From NCBI RefSeq assembly GCF_000383875.1, contig NZ_KB912913.1, positions 1 through 64,000 on the forward strand: a stretch of 64,000 nucleotides of DNA, written 5' to 3'. The stretch comes from Caldibacillus debilis DSM 16016. GTDB taxonomy: Bacteria; Bacillota; Bacilli; Bacillales; Caldibacillaceae. The notes under the pieces were generated by a model. That model saw only the letters and a program-made list of their open reading frames with translations. It searched no databases and was not told the origin of the DNA. Shown here in pieces: positions 26,354 to 34,625 of the stretch; position 1 is the first letter of the stretch, and each line of letters begins with the position of its first letter. Both the position numbers and the translations under genes were made by a program.

Positions 26354-27472
26354 ATGAAAATCGTCCGTATTGAACCGACCCCGAGTCCGAATACGATGAA
26401 GGTCATATTGGACGAGGAGCTTCCCCGGGGGGAGCGGAACAATTATAAAAAGGAGACGATGGACCAAGCGCCGGAAAAGATCAAAGCAATTCTCGCCATC
26501 GAAGGGGTGAAGGGGGTTTATCACGTCGCCGACTTTTTGGCCGTCGAACGGAACCCCAAGCATGAATGGCCGGCGATTTTGGCGGAGATCCGGGAAATAT
26601 TCGGGGAAGCGGAAGCGGCCTCAGGCGGGAAGGAGCCGGCGCCGGCCGAAAAGTTTGGCGCCGTGCAGGTGTTTGTCCAATATTTTAAAGGGATCCCGAT
26701 GCAGGTGAAATTAACCGACGCCGCGGAAGAAAGGCGTTACGGCCTGCCGGAGATCTTCGCGAAGGCGGCAACGGAAGCCCAGCTCCCCGGCGACAACATC
26801 GTCCTGTTGCGGAAGTGGGTGGAAAAGGGGGTCCGTTACGGGGATTTCGATGAAATCGGCAGGACGGTCGTGGAAGAGCTGCAGGCGGCTTACCCCGAGG
26901 AACGTTTGGAGGAGCTGGTCAAAAAAGCCAAGGGGATGGAGACGTACCGCCCCAAGTATATCAAGCTCGTGCCGGAAATGCTGGATCATCCCGATTGGCG
27001 GGAACGCTACCGCCTGCTCGAACAGATGGCCGAGCCGTCCCTGGAGGATTTGCCCGTTTTGCGGAAGGCGCTGGCCGATGAGAAGCCTTCGATCCGGCGG
27101 CTGGCCGTCGTATATTTGGGCATGATCAAGGACAAAGCCGTCTTGCCTTATATTTACGAGGCTTTGAAGGATAAAAACGTCGCCGTCCGCCGGACGGCGG
27201 GGGATTGTTTGAGCGACCTCGGCTATGCGGAAGCCCAGGACGCGATGATCGAGGCGTTGAAGGACCCGAGCAAGCTCGTCCGCTGGCGGGCGGCGATGTT
27301 CCTCTATGAAACCGGAGACGAACGGGCCTTGCCCGCTCTGCAGGAAGCGGAAAACGATCCGGAGTTTGAAGTCGCCCTCCAGGTGAAAATGGCCATCGAA
27401 CGGATCCGGGGCGGACAGGAAGGCCCGGGATCCGTTTGGAAGCGGATGACCGAGGCGAGGAAAAAGACTTGA
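26354..27472 (+). CDS. ypgR: Conserved virulence factor C-like protein (NifU N-terminal plus HEAT repeats)
   Basis: A 372-residue cytosolic protein. The first 90 residues form an Nfu/NifU-type N-terminal domain (MKIVRIEPTPSPNTMKVILD), found in Fe-S scaffold proteins but here without the Cys-containing Nfu domain. After a short linker comes a region of unknown function, and residues about 210-360 are HEAT-like repeats (LRKALADEKPSIRRLAVVYL, YEALKDKNVAVRRTAGDCLS). This architecture is YpgR of Bacillus and CvfC of Staphylococcus; a role in Fe-S or oxidative homeostasis is inferred. AAAAGGAGGATG precedes the start. The bacilliredoxin gene follows within 40 bp. Confidence 0.88.
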   Translation: MKIVRIEPTPSPNTMKVILDEELPRGERNNYKKETMDQAPEKIKAILAIEGVKGVYHVADFLAVERNPKHEWPAILAEIREIFGEAEAASGGKEPAPAEKFGAVQVFVQYFKGIPMQVKLTDAAEERRYGLPEIFAKAATEAQLPGDNIVLLRKWVEKGVRYGDFDEIGRTVVEELQAAYPEERLEELVKKAKGMETYRPKYIKLVPEMLDHPDWRERYRLLEQMAEPSLEDLPVLRKALADEKPSIRRLAVVYLGMIKDKAVLPYIYEALKDKNVAVRRTAGDCLSDLGYAEAQDAMIEALKDPSKLVRWRAAMFLYETGDERALPALQEAENDPEFEVALQVKMAIERIRGGQEGPGSVWKRMTEARKKT

Positions 27473-27512
27473 CGCAAAAAGCGCGAAAAAAGGAACGAAA
27501 GGAGCGGTCGCC

Positions 27513-27947
27513 ATGTCCATGGCATATGAAGAATACATGCGGCAAATCGTAAAACCGATGCGGGAAGAATTGGTGAAGGCCGGTTTCAAGGAACTGTTGA
27601 CCGCCGAGGAAGTGGAGCGGTTCATGAAGGAGGCGGCGGGAACCGTTTTTGTCGCCGTCAATTCGGTTTGCGGCTGCGCCGGCGGATTGGCCAGGCCGGC
27701 GGCGATAAGGGCCCTTTCGGAAACGGAGAAACGGCCCGATCATCTCGTGACGGTGTTTGCCGGTCAAGACCGGGAGGCGACGGCAAAAATGCGGGAATAC
27801 TTTACCGGATGCGAGCCTTCGTCGCCTTCCTTCGCCCTTTTGAAGGACGGAAAACTCGTCCGCTTTATTCCGAGGGAAGAGATCGAATACCGAAGCGTGG
27901 AGGAAATCACCGCCGATCTCGTCGCATTGTTCGACGAATATTGCTGA
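27513..27947 (+). CDS. brxA: Bacilliredoxin BrxA
   Basis: Removes bacillithiol from S-bacillithiolated proteins after oxidative stress. The 144-residue thioredoxin-like protein carries the atypical CGC active site (Cys53-Gly54-Cys55 in NSVCGCAGG) and the conserved VFAGQDREATAKMREYF segment. Starting MSMAYEEYMRQIVKPMREEL it closely follows YphP (BrxA) of Bacillus subtilis rather than the paralogue YqiW. AAAGGAGCGG lies before the ATG. Its place right after the YpgR gene suggests joint expression in redox and Fe-S maintenance. Confidence 0.95.
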   Translation: MSMAYEEYMRQIVKPMREELVKAGFKELLTAEEVERFMKEAAGTVFVAVNSVCGCAGGLARPAAIRALSETEKRPDHLVTVFAGQDREATAKMREYFTGCEPSSPSFALLKDGKLVRFIPREEIEYRSVEEITADLVALFDEYC

Positions 27948-28010
27948 AGCCGGCGTCGGCTTTGGTTGGTTATGCGTTGATTTCGGCGGGGGAAACCGAC
28001 CGCCGCAAAA

Positions 28011-28057
28011 GCCCGTGGGTTCCGGCCGGGGTTTCTGGCAGGGCCCGCGGGCTTTTT
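28011..28057 (+). terminator. Terminator of brxA
   Basis: GCCCGTGGG (28011-28019) pairs with CCCGCGGGC (28044-28052) with one G-T pair; five T residues follow. Confidence 0.85.
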
Positions 28058-28070
28058 CATTGATTTTCAA

Positions 28071-28145
28071 AAAATGTCCACATTTTCCATATTGATGGCG
28101 GAAGGAAAATCCATCATAATGAAGTTATAAAATGTGAAAACATGT
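28071..28145 (+). promoter_or_regulatory. Promoter of the ycnK-like operon flanked by two related inverted repeats
   Basis: TTGATG (28092-28097), 17-bp spacer and CATAAT (28115-28120) form the promoter. AAAATGT-CC-ACATTTT (28071-28086) lies just upstream of -35, and AAAATGT-GAAA-ACATGTT (28129-28145) lies at the start of transcription. The shared AAAATGT half-site suggests two operators for the same protein, most simply autoregulation. Confidence 0.5.
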
Positions 28146-28199
28146 TAAAAAATAACAAAACTGAACATCGCAGCCAAAGGGAAAGGGAGGGGATTTCCG

Positions 28200-28784
28200 G
28201 TGCTGGCGGCGGAACGCAGGAATAAAATCAAGGAGTTGATTTTGCAGAAGGGCTATTTGAAAATTTCCGAATTAAGCCGACGGTTCGGCGTTTCGGAAAT
28301 GACGATCCACCGGGATTTGAAGCCGCTGATCGAAGAGGGGATGATCGTCAAAACCTTCGGCGGCGTCGCCCTCCGGGACAACGGGCAATCCGCGGGGGCA
28401 TCCGGCAATGAATGTGCGTACTGCAGCCGGAGGATCAACGAACGGCTCTCCTTCCGCCTCATCCTGCCCGACAACCGGATCGAGGTGTTTTGTTGCGCCC
28501 ATTGCGGCCTGATCCGCTGGCATCAGTGCGAAGATGAGGTGATCCAGGCCATCTGTTATGATTTTCTCAGGCAAACGACGATGAGCGCGTTCCTTGCCGC
28601 CTACGTGATGGATACGCCGGTACATATCGGCTGCTGCCAGCCCCAGCTGCTTCCCTTTGAATGGAGGGAACATGCGGAAAATTTTGTGAAAGGGTTCGGG
28701 GGCAAGGTGTATTCTTTCAAGGAAGCGGCCGAAGAACTGATGCGAAGAATGGGCGGGGAAGCCCGCCATTGCCGGCACGGATGA
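28200..28784 (+). CDS. ycnK: YcnK-like copper-sensing repressor (DeoR HTH plus NosL-like domain)
   Basis: The 194-residue product has an N-terminal DeoR-type winged helix (LSRRFGVSEMTIHRDLKPL, residues 24-42) and a C-terminal NosL-like metal-binding domain with many cysteines: ECAYCSRR (near 78), VFCCAHCG (near 98) and HIGCCQPQ (near 143), plus a conserved Met and His. The same fusion defines YcnK, the copper-responsive repressor of copper uptake in Bacillus subtilis. GTG 28200 follows AAAGGGAGGGG. It is followed 60 bp later by a YtkA-like lipoprotein, but the ycnJ and ycnI genes usual for this regulator are absent here. Confidence 0.85.
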   Translation: MLAAERRNKIKELILQKGYLKISELSRRFGVSEMTIHRDLKPLIEEGMIVKTFGGVALRDNGQSAGASGNECAYCSRRINERLSFRLILPDNRIEVFCCAHCGLIRWHQCEDEVIQAICYDFLRQTTMSAFLAAYVMDTPVHIGCCQPQLLPFEWREHAENFVKGFGGKVYSFKEAAEELMRRMGGEARHCRHG

Positions 28785-28845
28785 ACAGGACCGTACGGGG
28801 AATTTTAAAAAGCCCGAAAAAAAGAAACCGAGGGGGATGAACCGA

Positions 28846-29580
28846 ATGAAAAAATTTGCCGGAATCATGGCCGTATTGCTGGCCATTCTGTTCCTTGGCG
28901 CCTGCGGAAAAGAAGAGGAAGGCCACGATGGGGACCGGGGGGAAATGATCGATGTGGCCCTCGAGGTCCCGGAAAAATCCGATCCCGGGGAGAAAGTGGA
29001 ATTGCGGGCCGTCGTGACCCAGGGGAAAGAAAAGGTAAAGGACGCCGATGAAGTAAAATTTGAAATATGGAAGGAAGGGGCGAAAGACGACAGCAGCATG
29101 CTCGACGCAAAAAATAACGGGGACGGCTCCTATACGGCGGAAACGACCTTCGCCGCCGACGGCGTCTATACCGTTCAAGTCCATGTAACGGCGAGGGGCA
29201 TGCACACCATGCCGAAGAAAAATATCACCGTCGGCAGCGGGGAGACGGGAGAAGCCGGCCATCAGGGCCATGAAGGGGACGAAGGGCAGGTCGCCATCCA
29301 CCTGATGAAGGAAGATCCCATCACCGCAGGGAAGGAAACGGCCTTGACCGTCCATGTCCAAAAGGACGGCGCGCCGCTGGAAAAGGCGAAAGTGACGTTG
29401 GAGATCGCCGGCACCGGCGCCTCGCAAAAGGAAATGGTCCCGGCCGCCGAGGCAGCGAAGGGCGCGTACAAGGCCTCCTACACCTTCCCGGAAAAAGGAA
29501 ATTACCGGATCACGATCCATGTGGAAAAAGAAGAGGGCAAGCTGCATACCCATCAGGAAGAAGAAGTGGCGGTCCGATAA
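28846..29580 (+). CDS. YtkA-like lipoprotein with two FixH/YtkA domains
   Basis: The 244-residue product has a lipoprotein signal with lipobox LFLGAC (Cys about residue 20), then an acidic linker and two immunoglobulin-like YtkA/FixH domains (about 35-130 and 145-240). Each has the 'GDGSYTAETTF...GxYTVQVHV' pattern, and the second domain is preceded by a His-rich linker (AGHQGHEGDEG). The His clusters and the copper-sensing gene next door suggest that it holds or hands over copper outside the membrane, which is an inference. ATG 28846 was chosen for spacing to GAGGGGG; ATG 28837 is too close. Confidence 0.8.
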   Translation: MKKFAGIMAVLLAILFLGACGKEEEGHDGDRGEMIDVALEVPEKSDPGEKVELRAVVTQGKEKVKDADEVKFEIWKEGAKDDSSMLDAKNNGDGSYTAETTFAADGVYTVQVHVTARGMHTMPKKNITVGSGETGEAGHQGHEGDEGQVAIHLMKEDPITAGKETALTVHVQKDGAPLEKAKVTLEIAGTGASQKEMVPAAEAAKGAYKASYTFPEKGNYRITIHVEKEEGKLHTHQEEEVAVR

Positions 29581-29615
29581 ATCCGCCTCCGCTTCCGCCC
29601 TATTCTCTAGCATTG

Positions 29616-29657
29616 AATCTTCCCCGGGAAGGCGGGTTCCGGGGATTTCTTTTTTTC
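29616..29657 (+). terminator. Terminator after the lipoprotein gene
   Basis: CCCCGG (29622-29627) and CCGGGG (29639-29644), extended by partial A/T pairing outside, followed by TTTCTTTTTTT. Confidence 0.7.
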
Positions 29658-29659
29658 AT

Positions 29660-30026
29660 AGAATCAGGCGATGGTTCATGTTATAATAAGAGAATAATAA
29701 CGGGTTCGAGCGGTCCGGCTCCGGGGTTTGCGCCCGTCCGCCGGGAGCCGCTTTTCTTTCCCGAAAATCCGCCTTCATTCGCGATTTCCGCGGTATGTCG
29801 GCGAAAGGGAACCGCCGGATGGCCGGCCTCAAGCCGGGCAGGACAATCCGGCGGCAATTTTTCAGGACAAGGAGGAAAAGGCATCCCCGGATCCCGGCTT
29901 ATTTTCCTTCCGTTCCCGGCACATCCTCTCTGTGCCGGGCGGGATAACCGCGGGACCGGCGGGGAATGCCTTAAGGAAGACCGATACGGATCAGGAAAAG
30001 GAAAGGAATAAAGGAAGTGGCGACGG
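29660..30026 (+). promoter_or_regulatory. Long leader of the thyA operon with a strong hairpin
   Basis: A TATAAT at about 29682 inside TGTTATAATAAG may be the -10 box, but no clear -35 is seen. The leader of about 330 nt contains a hairpin with arms CCCGGCACA and TGTGCCGGG (29925-29949) without a T run, so it is not a plain terminator. No open frame with a ribosome site is present. Confidence 0.4.
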
Positions 30027-30821
30027 ATGAAACAGTACTTGGAGCTTTGCGAACACATCTTAAAAAACGGGGTGAAAAAGGCGGACCGGACCGGCACGGG
30101 GACGATCAGCATCTTCGGTTATCAGATGCGCTTTGACCTCCGCGCGGGATTCCCCCTTTTGACGACGAAAAAATTGCATCTGAAATCGATTATTTACGAA
30201 CTTCTATGGTTTTTGCGCGGAGATACCAACGTCAAATATCTGCAGGAAAACGGCGTGCGGATTTGGAATGAATGGGCCGATGAAAACGGCGATCTGGGCC
30301 CGATTTACGGGCATCAGTGGCGTTCCTGGCGAACGGCGGACGGAAGGACGGTCGACCAGATCAGCGAAGTGATCGAAGAAATCAAGCGGAATCCGGATTC
30401 CCGCAGGCTCGTCGTCAGCGCCTGGAACGTGGGGGATTTGCCGAAAATGAAGCTGCCGCCTTGCCATGTTCTTTTTCAATTTTACGTGGCCAACGGCGAG
30501 CTTTCCTGCCAATTATACCAGCGGTCCGCCGACGTCTTTTTGGGGCTGCCGTTCAACATCGCCTCCTATTCCTTGTTGACGATGATGATCGCCCAAGTTT
30601 GCGGCCTGAAGCCCGGTGAATTTATCCATACCATCGGGGATGCCCATATTTACCTCAACCATATCGACCAGGTGAAATTGCAGCTGACCCGGGAACCGCG
30701 CCCGTTGCCCGTCATGAAAATCAACCCGGCGGTAAAAAATATTTTCGATTTCCGCTACGAAGATTTTCAATTGGAAAATTACAATCCCCACCCCCACATC
30801 AAGGGGGAAGTCAGCGTATGA
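30027..30821 (+). CDS. thyA: Thymidylate synthase
   Basis: Makes dTMP from dUMP using methylene-tetrahydrofolate, leaving dihydrofolate. The 264-residue product matches the short ThyA class (Bacillus ThyB type): catalytic Cys146 in [10 protein letters not shown], the RTGTGT folate/phosphate loop near residue 21, and the nucleotide-binding [18 protein letters not shown]. The ATG follows AAAGGAAGTGG. It overlaps dfrA by ATGA, so the enzyme that recycles its dihydrofolate product is translationally coupled. Confidence 0.97.
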   Translation: MKQYLELCEHILKNGVKKADRTGTGTISIFGYQMRFDLRAGFPLLTTKKLHLKSIIYELLWFLRGDTNVKYLQENGVRIWNEWADENGDLGPIYGHQWRSWRTADGRTVDQISEVIEEIKRNPDSRRLVVSAWNVGDLPKMKLPPCHVLFQFYVANGELSCQLYQRSADVFLGLPFNIASYSLLTMMIAQVCGLKPGEFIHTIGDAHIYLNHIDQVKLQLTREPRPLPVMKINPAVKNIFDFRYEDFQLENYNPHPHIKGEVSV

Positions 30822-31336
30822 TTTCCTTCATCGCCGCCATGGACCGGAAGGGGGTCATCGGAAAGAAGAATCAGCTGCCCTGGCATTTGCCCGAAGACAT
30901 GCGCTATTTTAAAAAGACGACGATGGGACGCCCCGTCGTCATGGGAAGGAAGACCTTCGAGGCCATCGGAAAACCTCTGCCGGGCAGGAAAAACATCGTC
31001 CTGACGAAAAATGCCCGTTTTCATCCGCCCGGCTGCACCGTCTTCCGCCGTTTGGATGAATTCCTGGATTACGCCGCCGGCGCGAAGGAGGAGATTTTCG
31101 TCATCGGCGGAGCGGAGATCTTCAGGCAATTGCTCCCTTATGCGGAACGGCTCTACATTACCCGCATTCACCACGACTTTGAAGGGGACGCCTTTTTCCC
31201 GGAAACGGATTGGCGGGAATGGAAACTCGCATCCCGGACGAAAGGGATCAAGGATGAAAAAAATCCCTATGATTATGAATTTCTCGTTTATGTGAAGAAG
31301 GATCCCGGATCCCTTTCCGGCGGAAGGGAGGAGTGA
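30818..31336 (+). CDS. dfrA: Dihydrofolate reductase
   Basis: Reduces dihydrofolate, the product of ThyA, to tetrahydrofolate with NADPH. The 172-residue product starts [20 protein letters not shown] and has the standard features: [13 protein letters not shown] with the active-site acidic residue, the NADPH-binding GRKTFEAIG and FVIGGAEIF. Trimethoprim-contact positions look normal. It overlaps thyA by four bases and is followed two bases later by the SRAP gene, whose ribosome site GGGAGGAGTG is embedded in its last codons. Confidence 0.96.
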   Translation: MISFIAAMDRKGVIGKKNQLPWHLPEDMRYFKKTTMGRPVVMGRKTFEAIGKPLPGRKNIVLTKNARFHPPGCTVFRRLDEFLDYAAGAKEEIFVIGGAEIFRQLLPYAERLYITRIHHDFEGDAFFPETDWREWKLASRTKGIKDEKNPYDYEFLVYVKKDPGSLSGGREE

Positions 31337-31338
31337 AC

Positions 31339-32010
31339 ATGTGCGGAAGGTTCACGTTGACCGCCGATGCCGAACAGTTGATGGCGCTGTTTCAGCTGTC
31401 CTTCTTTCCGGAAGGGTACGTGCCGCGCTTTAATATTTCCCCGTCCCAGCAGGTGCTGTCGGCGGTCAAGGCGGCGGAAGGATACAAGGCGGGTTATTTG
31501 AAGTGGGGGCTCGTGCCGTTTTGGGTGAAGGATGCGAAAAAATGGAAGCCGCTGATCAACGCCCGCGCCGAATCCCTCGAGGAAAAGGCGAGCTTTAAGC
31601 ATCTTTTGGACAAGCGGCGATGCATCATTTTTGCCGACGGGTACTATGAATGGAAAGAGGAGGGCGGAAAGAAGCGGCCATACCGCATCGTGAAACAGGA
31701 CGGAAAGCCCTTCGCCTTTGCCGGGCTGTGGGACAAAAACGACGGGGAGGCGGGCGGCCTCCCGACGTGCACGATCATCACCGTCCCCGCCAACGGGGAA
31801 TTGGGGGAGATCCATGACCGCATGCCCGCGATCTTCACCGCCCGGGAAGAAATCGCCGCCTGGCTGGACAAAAGCAAGCCCTTTCCGGAGGTCCGCCCGT
31901 TGTTAAAAACGGCGCCGGAGAATTTGTTTTACGCCTACGAAGTATCTCCGGCCGTCAATTCTCCGAAAAACGAAAGCGAGGTGTGCATCCGGCCGGCGGA
32001 GGAGGAATGA
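31339..32010 (+). CDS. SRAP (HMCES/YedK) protein, abasic-site shield
   Basis: Cross-links covalently to abasic sites in single-stranded DNA at forks, shielding them from breakage. The 223-residue product has all catalytic residues: Cys2 (start MCGRFT), Asn74 in INARAE, Glu104 in DGYYEW and His159 in EIHDRMP. ATG 31339 must be the start because Cys2 becomes the N-terminal nucleophile after Met removal; GTG 31333 would mask it. It follows dfrA by two bases in the thymidylate operon. Thymine shortage raises uracil in DNA and thus abasic sites, giving a sensible reason for the linkage, which is an inference. Confidence 0.92.
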   Translation: MCGRFTLTADAEQLMALFQLSFFPEGYVPRFNISPSQQVLSAVKAAEGYKAGYLKWGLVPFWVKDAKKWKPLINARAESLEEKASFKHLLDKRRCIIFADGYYEWKEEGGKKRPYRIVKQDGKPFAFAGLWDKNDGEAGGLPTCTIITVPANGELGEIHDRMPAIFTAREEIAAWLDKSKPFPEVRPLLKTAPENLFYAYEVSPAVNSPKNESEVCIRPAEEE

Positions 32011-32037
32011 CAAATCCCCTGCGGGCGTAAAGGAAAA

Positions 32038-32904
32038 ATGAACAGACAGGATGTGAATGAATTGAAAGGTATTCGAATTGTTACCGATTCCACGGCGGAT
32101 CTGGACAGAGAAACCCTCCGCCGCTATGGGATCCATGTGATTCCGTTGCATATTCACGTGAACGGAAGATCATATTTGGACGGCGTGGATCTGTCTCCCG
32201 ATGAATTGCTGCACATGATGAAGGAAGCGGATGAACTTCCGAAAACGTCCCAACCTTCTTTTGCCGCCTTTTCGCAAATTTATGAAAAGCTGACGAAGGA
32301 AGGGCATGAAGTGTTGTCCATCCATTTGTCGGGAAAATTGAGCGGCACCATCCAAACCGCCCGGATGGCCGCAGAAGCCTTTCGCGGAAAAGTGAAGGTC
32401 ATCGACTCCTTTTTCATCTCAAAGGCCTTGAGCTTCCAGGTGGTCGAAGCGGCGAAAATGGCGATGGAGCGCCTGCCGATGGAAAGGATCATCCGCAGGA
32501 TGGAAGACATCCGGCAGAAGACGAAATTGTACGTGGTCGTCGACACCCTGGAAAACTTGGTGAAGGGCGGCCGGATCGGGAAGGGGAAGGCATTGCTCGG
32601 TTCCCTGTTGAACATCAAACCGATCGCCTCCCTGGAAGACGGCGTCTACACCCCGGTCACCAACGCCAGAAGCCACCGCCAGGCGGTCAGACATTTAATG
32701 GAAACCTTCATCCGCGAAACGATGGGAAAGACGGTCAAAGGCATCGGCATCGTCCATGCGGAAGGCCTTGAACTCGCCAAAAGCTTGAAGGAAAAAATTC
32801 TGGAGCGTTTCGCCCATCTGGAAATCCCGGTGGAAAAGACGACCCCGGTCATCAGCATCCATACCGGCCCGGGGGCGATCGGCTTCATGTACTATGCGGA
32901 GTAG
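32038..32904 (+). CDS. DegV family fatty-acid-binding protein
   Basis: The 288-residue cytosolic protein has the DegV fold: an N-terminal domain with VTDSTADLD (residues 16-24), SQPSFAAF near 72, the lipid-contact motif HLSGKLSGT near 98, then ENLVKGGRIGKGKALLGSLL and the C-terminal SIHTGPGAIG. Family members bind a fatty acid and in some species (FakB) deliver it to the kinase FakA; whether this one does is unknown. It is 27 bp after the SRAP gene and probably cotranscribed. Confidence 0.9.
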   Translation: MNRQDVNELKGIRIVTDSTADLDRETLRRYGIHVIPLHIHVNGRSYLDGVDLSPDELLHMMKEADELPKTSQPSFAAFSQIYEKLTKEGHEVLSIHLSGKLSGTIQTARMAAEAFRGKVKVIDSFFISKALSFQVVEAAKMAMERLPMERIIRRMEDIRQKTKLYVVVDTLENLVKGGRIGKGKALLGSLLNIKPIASLEDGVYTPVTNARSHRQAVRHLMETFIRETMGKTVKGIGIVHAEGLELAKSLKEKILERFAHLEIPVEKTTPVISIHTGPGAIGFMYYAE

Positions 32905-33135
32905 CCCGGTGAAAACCGTCCGTTTTTCGGCCCGTGTCCCGTAAGGCATGTTTCCTTTGGCTGCCCGGGTTCGCAAGGAGATTCCGCAGGGGGCGGACCG
33001 GCAGGGAGGGGGATCTTTTCCGAAAGGAGGATTCCCTTTCTTCTTGTTTGTCAAATTTTTGTCAAGAAAGGCGGCCGGACATCCGAAAGTTTTCCCTGAT
33101 TCTATGGTAAAATGGAAAAGATCGGGGGGAGAAAA

Positions 33136-33726
33136 TTGACACGCAGAAAGATGATCTTGTTTGCCTTGGCGATGCTTGCCCTGTCCATCCTGATCGCCGG
33201 CTGCGGCAGGGAAAAAATCAAAAATGCCAAAAATTGGCCGGTCGATTCCTTTGAGTATACGGATCAAAACGGCGAACCTTTATCCTTGGACGACTTGAAA
33301 GGAAAGGTTTGGGTGGCCAATTTTATTTTTACCAGTTGCGAAACGGTCTGTCCGCCGATGACGGCCAATATGGCCAGGCTGCAGCAAAGAATCAGGGAGG
33401 AAGGGCTGAAAAACGTGGAACTGGTTTCCTTCAGCGTCGATCCGGAAGTGGATACGCCGGAAAAACTGAAGGAATATGCGGCGAAGTTTACGGAAGACCA
33501 GTCCGATTGGCATTTTTTGACGGGGTATGCGCAAAAACACATCGAACAGTTCGCCAAGGATGTTTTCAAAACCCATGTGTACAAGCCGAAAAACGACGAT
33601 CAAGTGATCCACGGCACCGATTTCTATTTGGTGAACCAAAAAGGGGTCATCGTCAAATATTATGACGGTTTGGACGTTCCTTATGATGAAATCCTCCATG
33701 ACATAAAGGTTTTGTTGAATGAGTGA
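33136..33726 (+). CDS. ypmQ: Sco1/SenC copper chaperone (BsSco, YpmQ)
   Basis: Membrane-anchored thioredoxin-fold protein that assembles the CuA centre of cytochrome oxidase. From TTG 33136 (GGGGGAG upstream) the product has 196 residues, a lipoprotein signal with ILIAGC (Cys23), the copper-binding CETVC (Cys68, Cys72) and a distal His in DQVIHGTDFY. An open extension to ATG 33112 has no ribosome site. It could serve the CuA subunit encoded at 19541-20017. A terminator follows within three bases of the stop codon. Confidence 0.93.
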   Translation: MTRRKMILFALAMLALSILIAGCGREKIKNAKNWPVDSFEYTDQNGEPLSLDDLKGKVWVANFIFTSCETVCPPMTANMARLQQRIREEGLKNVELVSFSVDPEVDTPEKLKEYAAKFTEDQSDWHFLTGYAQKHIEQFAKDVFKTHVYKPKNDDQVIHGTDFYLVNQKGVIVKYYDGLDVPYDEILHDIKVLLNE

Positions 33727-33728
33727 CG

Positions 33729-33753
33729 ATCCGGGGAAACCGGATTTTTTTTA
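33729..33753 (+). terminator. Terminator of ypmQ
   Basis: ATCCGG and CCGGAT arms around GGAAA followed by seven to eight T residues. Confidence 0.85.
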
Positions 33754-33776
33754 CCCATGAATCCGTGGTGGAAAAA

Positions 33777-34625
33777 ATGATTGGAATGAGGAGATCTTGC
33801 CCTTTGCGGGCCGTTCGAATCGCCATATCCGCCGTTTTAATCCTTTCCTTTGTCCTCCTTCCGGGCTGTTCCGGCCAGGGGCAGGCCGGTCTGCATCCCG
33901 GCACGGAATGGGCCGGCGCGGAAAACCGGCTGCTGAAAGGCGGCATCCCGGCGGATTTTTTTCCGGTCTCCGTCCAAATTGCCGCCCTCGGGGACTCCCT
34001 GACCAAAGGGACGGGGGATGAATCCGGGCAAGGGGGGTATTTGCCCGTTCTGGAGCGGAAGATGGAAGGGTTGCGGGGGATCCAAAAGGTTTCCGCGCAA
34101 AATTTTGCGGTGAACGGTTTGACGTCCGGGGGGCTCCTGAGCATGCTGAAGGAGGAAAGGGTGGTCCGGGCGGTCAAGGAAGCCGACCTGATCTGCCTTT
34201 CCATCGGAGGCAATGACCTGGTGGCGGCCGCGAAGGAAAGCTTCCGGACGTTCAATCTGGAAATCTTCGAAAGCGAACGGAAGCTGTTTGAAGAGAGGCT
34301 GAACGAAATTCTCCGGAGATTGAAGGACGTCAATCCCCGGGCCGCCATCCTCTATATCGGCCTGTATAATCCCTTCGCATCCCGGCTTCCGGAGATGGAG
34401 GCCCTAAACGGGATCGTCGGGGATTGGAACCGTGCCGCGGAAAGGACGGCGTCCCGGTACGAATCCGTCCGGTTCGTGGACATCGCCGGCATCTTCCGCA
34501 GCGGGCAAAGGGATTTTCTCGCCGGGGATTCCTTCCATCCGAACCGGGAGGGGTACGAAAGGATCGGTGAGAAGGCCTTTGCCGCCTTCAAAGCGGAGTT
34601 CTACGGCACGCCGGATGAGGAATGA
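33777..34625 (+). CDS. ypmR: SGNH/GDSL lipase-esterase lipoprotein (YpmR-like)
   Basis: The 282-residue product has a lipoprotein signal (hydrophobic stretch then LLPGC near residue 31) and an SGNH hydrolase domain with all four blocks: ALGDSLTKG (catalytic Ser), NFAVNGLTSGG (Gly/Asn block), SIGGNDL (Asn) and DSFHPNREG (Asp and His). It would hydrolyse ester bonds outside the membrane; the natural substrate is unknown. ATG 33777 and ATG 33786 are both possible; the first has GGTGG upstream. Its position after ypmQ repeats the Bacillus subtilis order ypmQ-ypmR. Confidence 0.9.
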   Translation: MIGMRRSCPLRAVRIAISAVLILSFVLLPGCSGQGQAGLHPGTEWAGAENRLLKGGIPADFFPVSVQIAALGDSLTKGTGDESGQGGYLPVLERKMEGLRGIQKVSAQNFAVNGLTSGGLLSMLKEERVVRAVKEADLICLSIGGNDLVAAAKESFRTFNLEIFESERKLFEERLNEILRRLKDVNPRAAILYIGLYNPFASRLPEMEALNGIVGDWNRAAERTASRYESVRFVDIAGIFRSGQRDFLAGDSFHPNREGYERIGEKAFAAFKAEFYGTPDEE

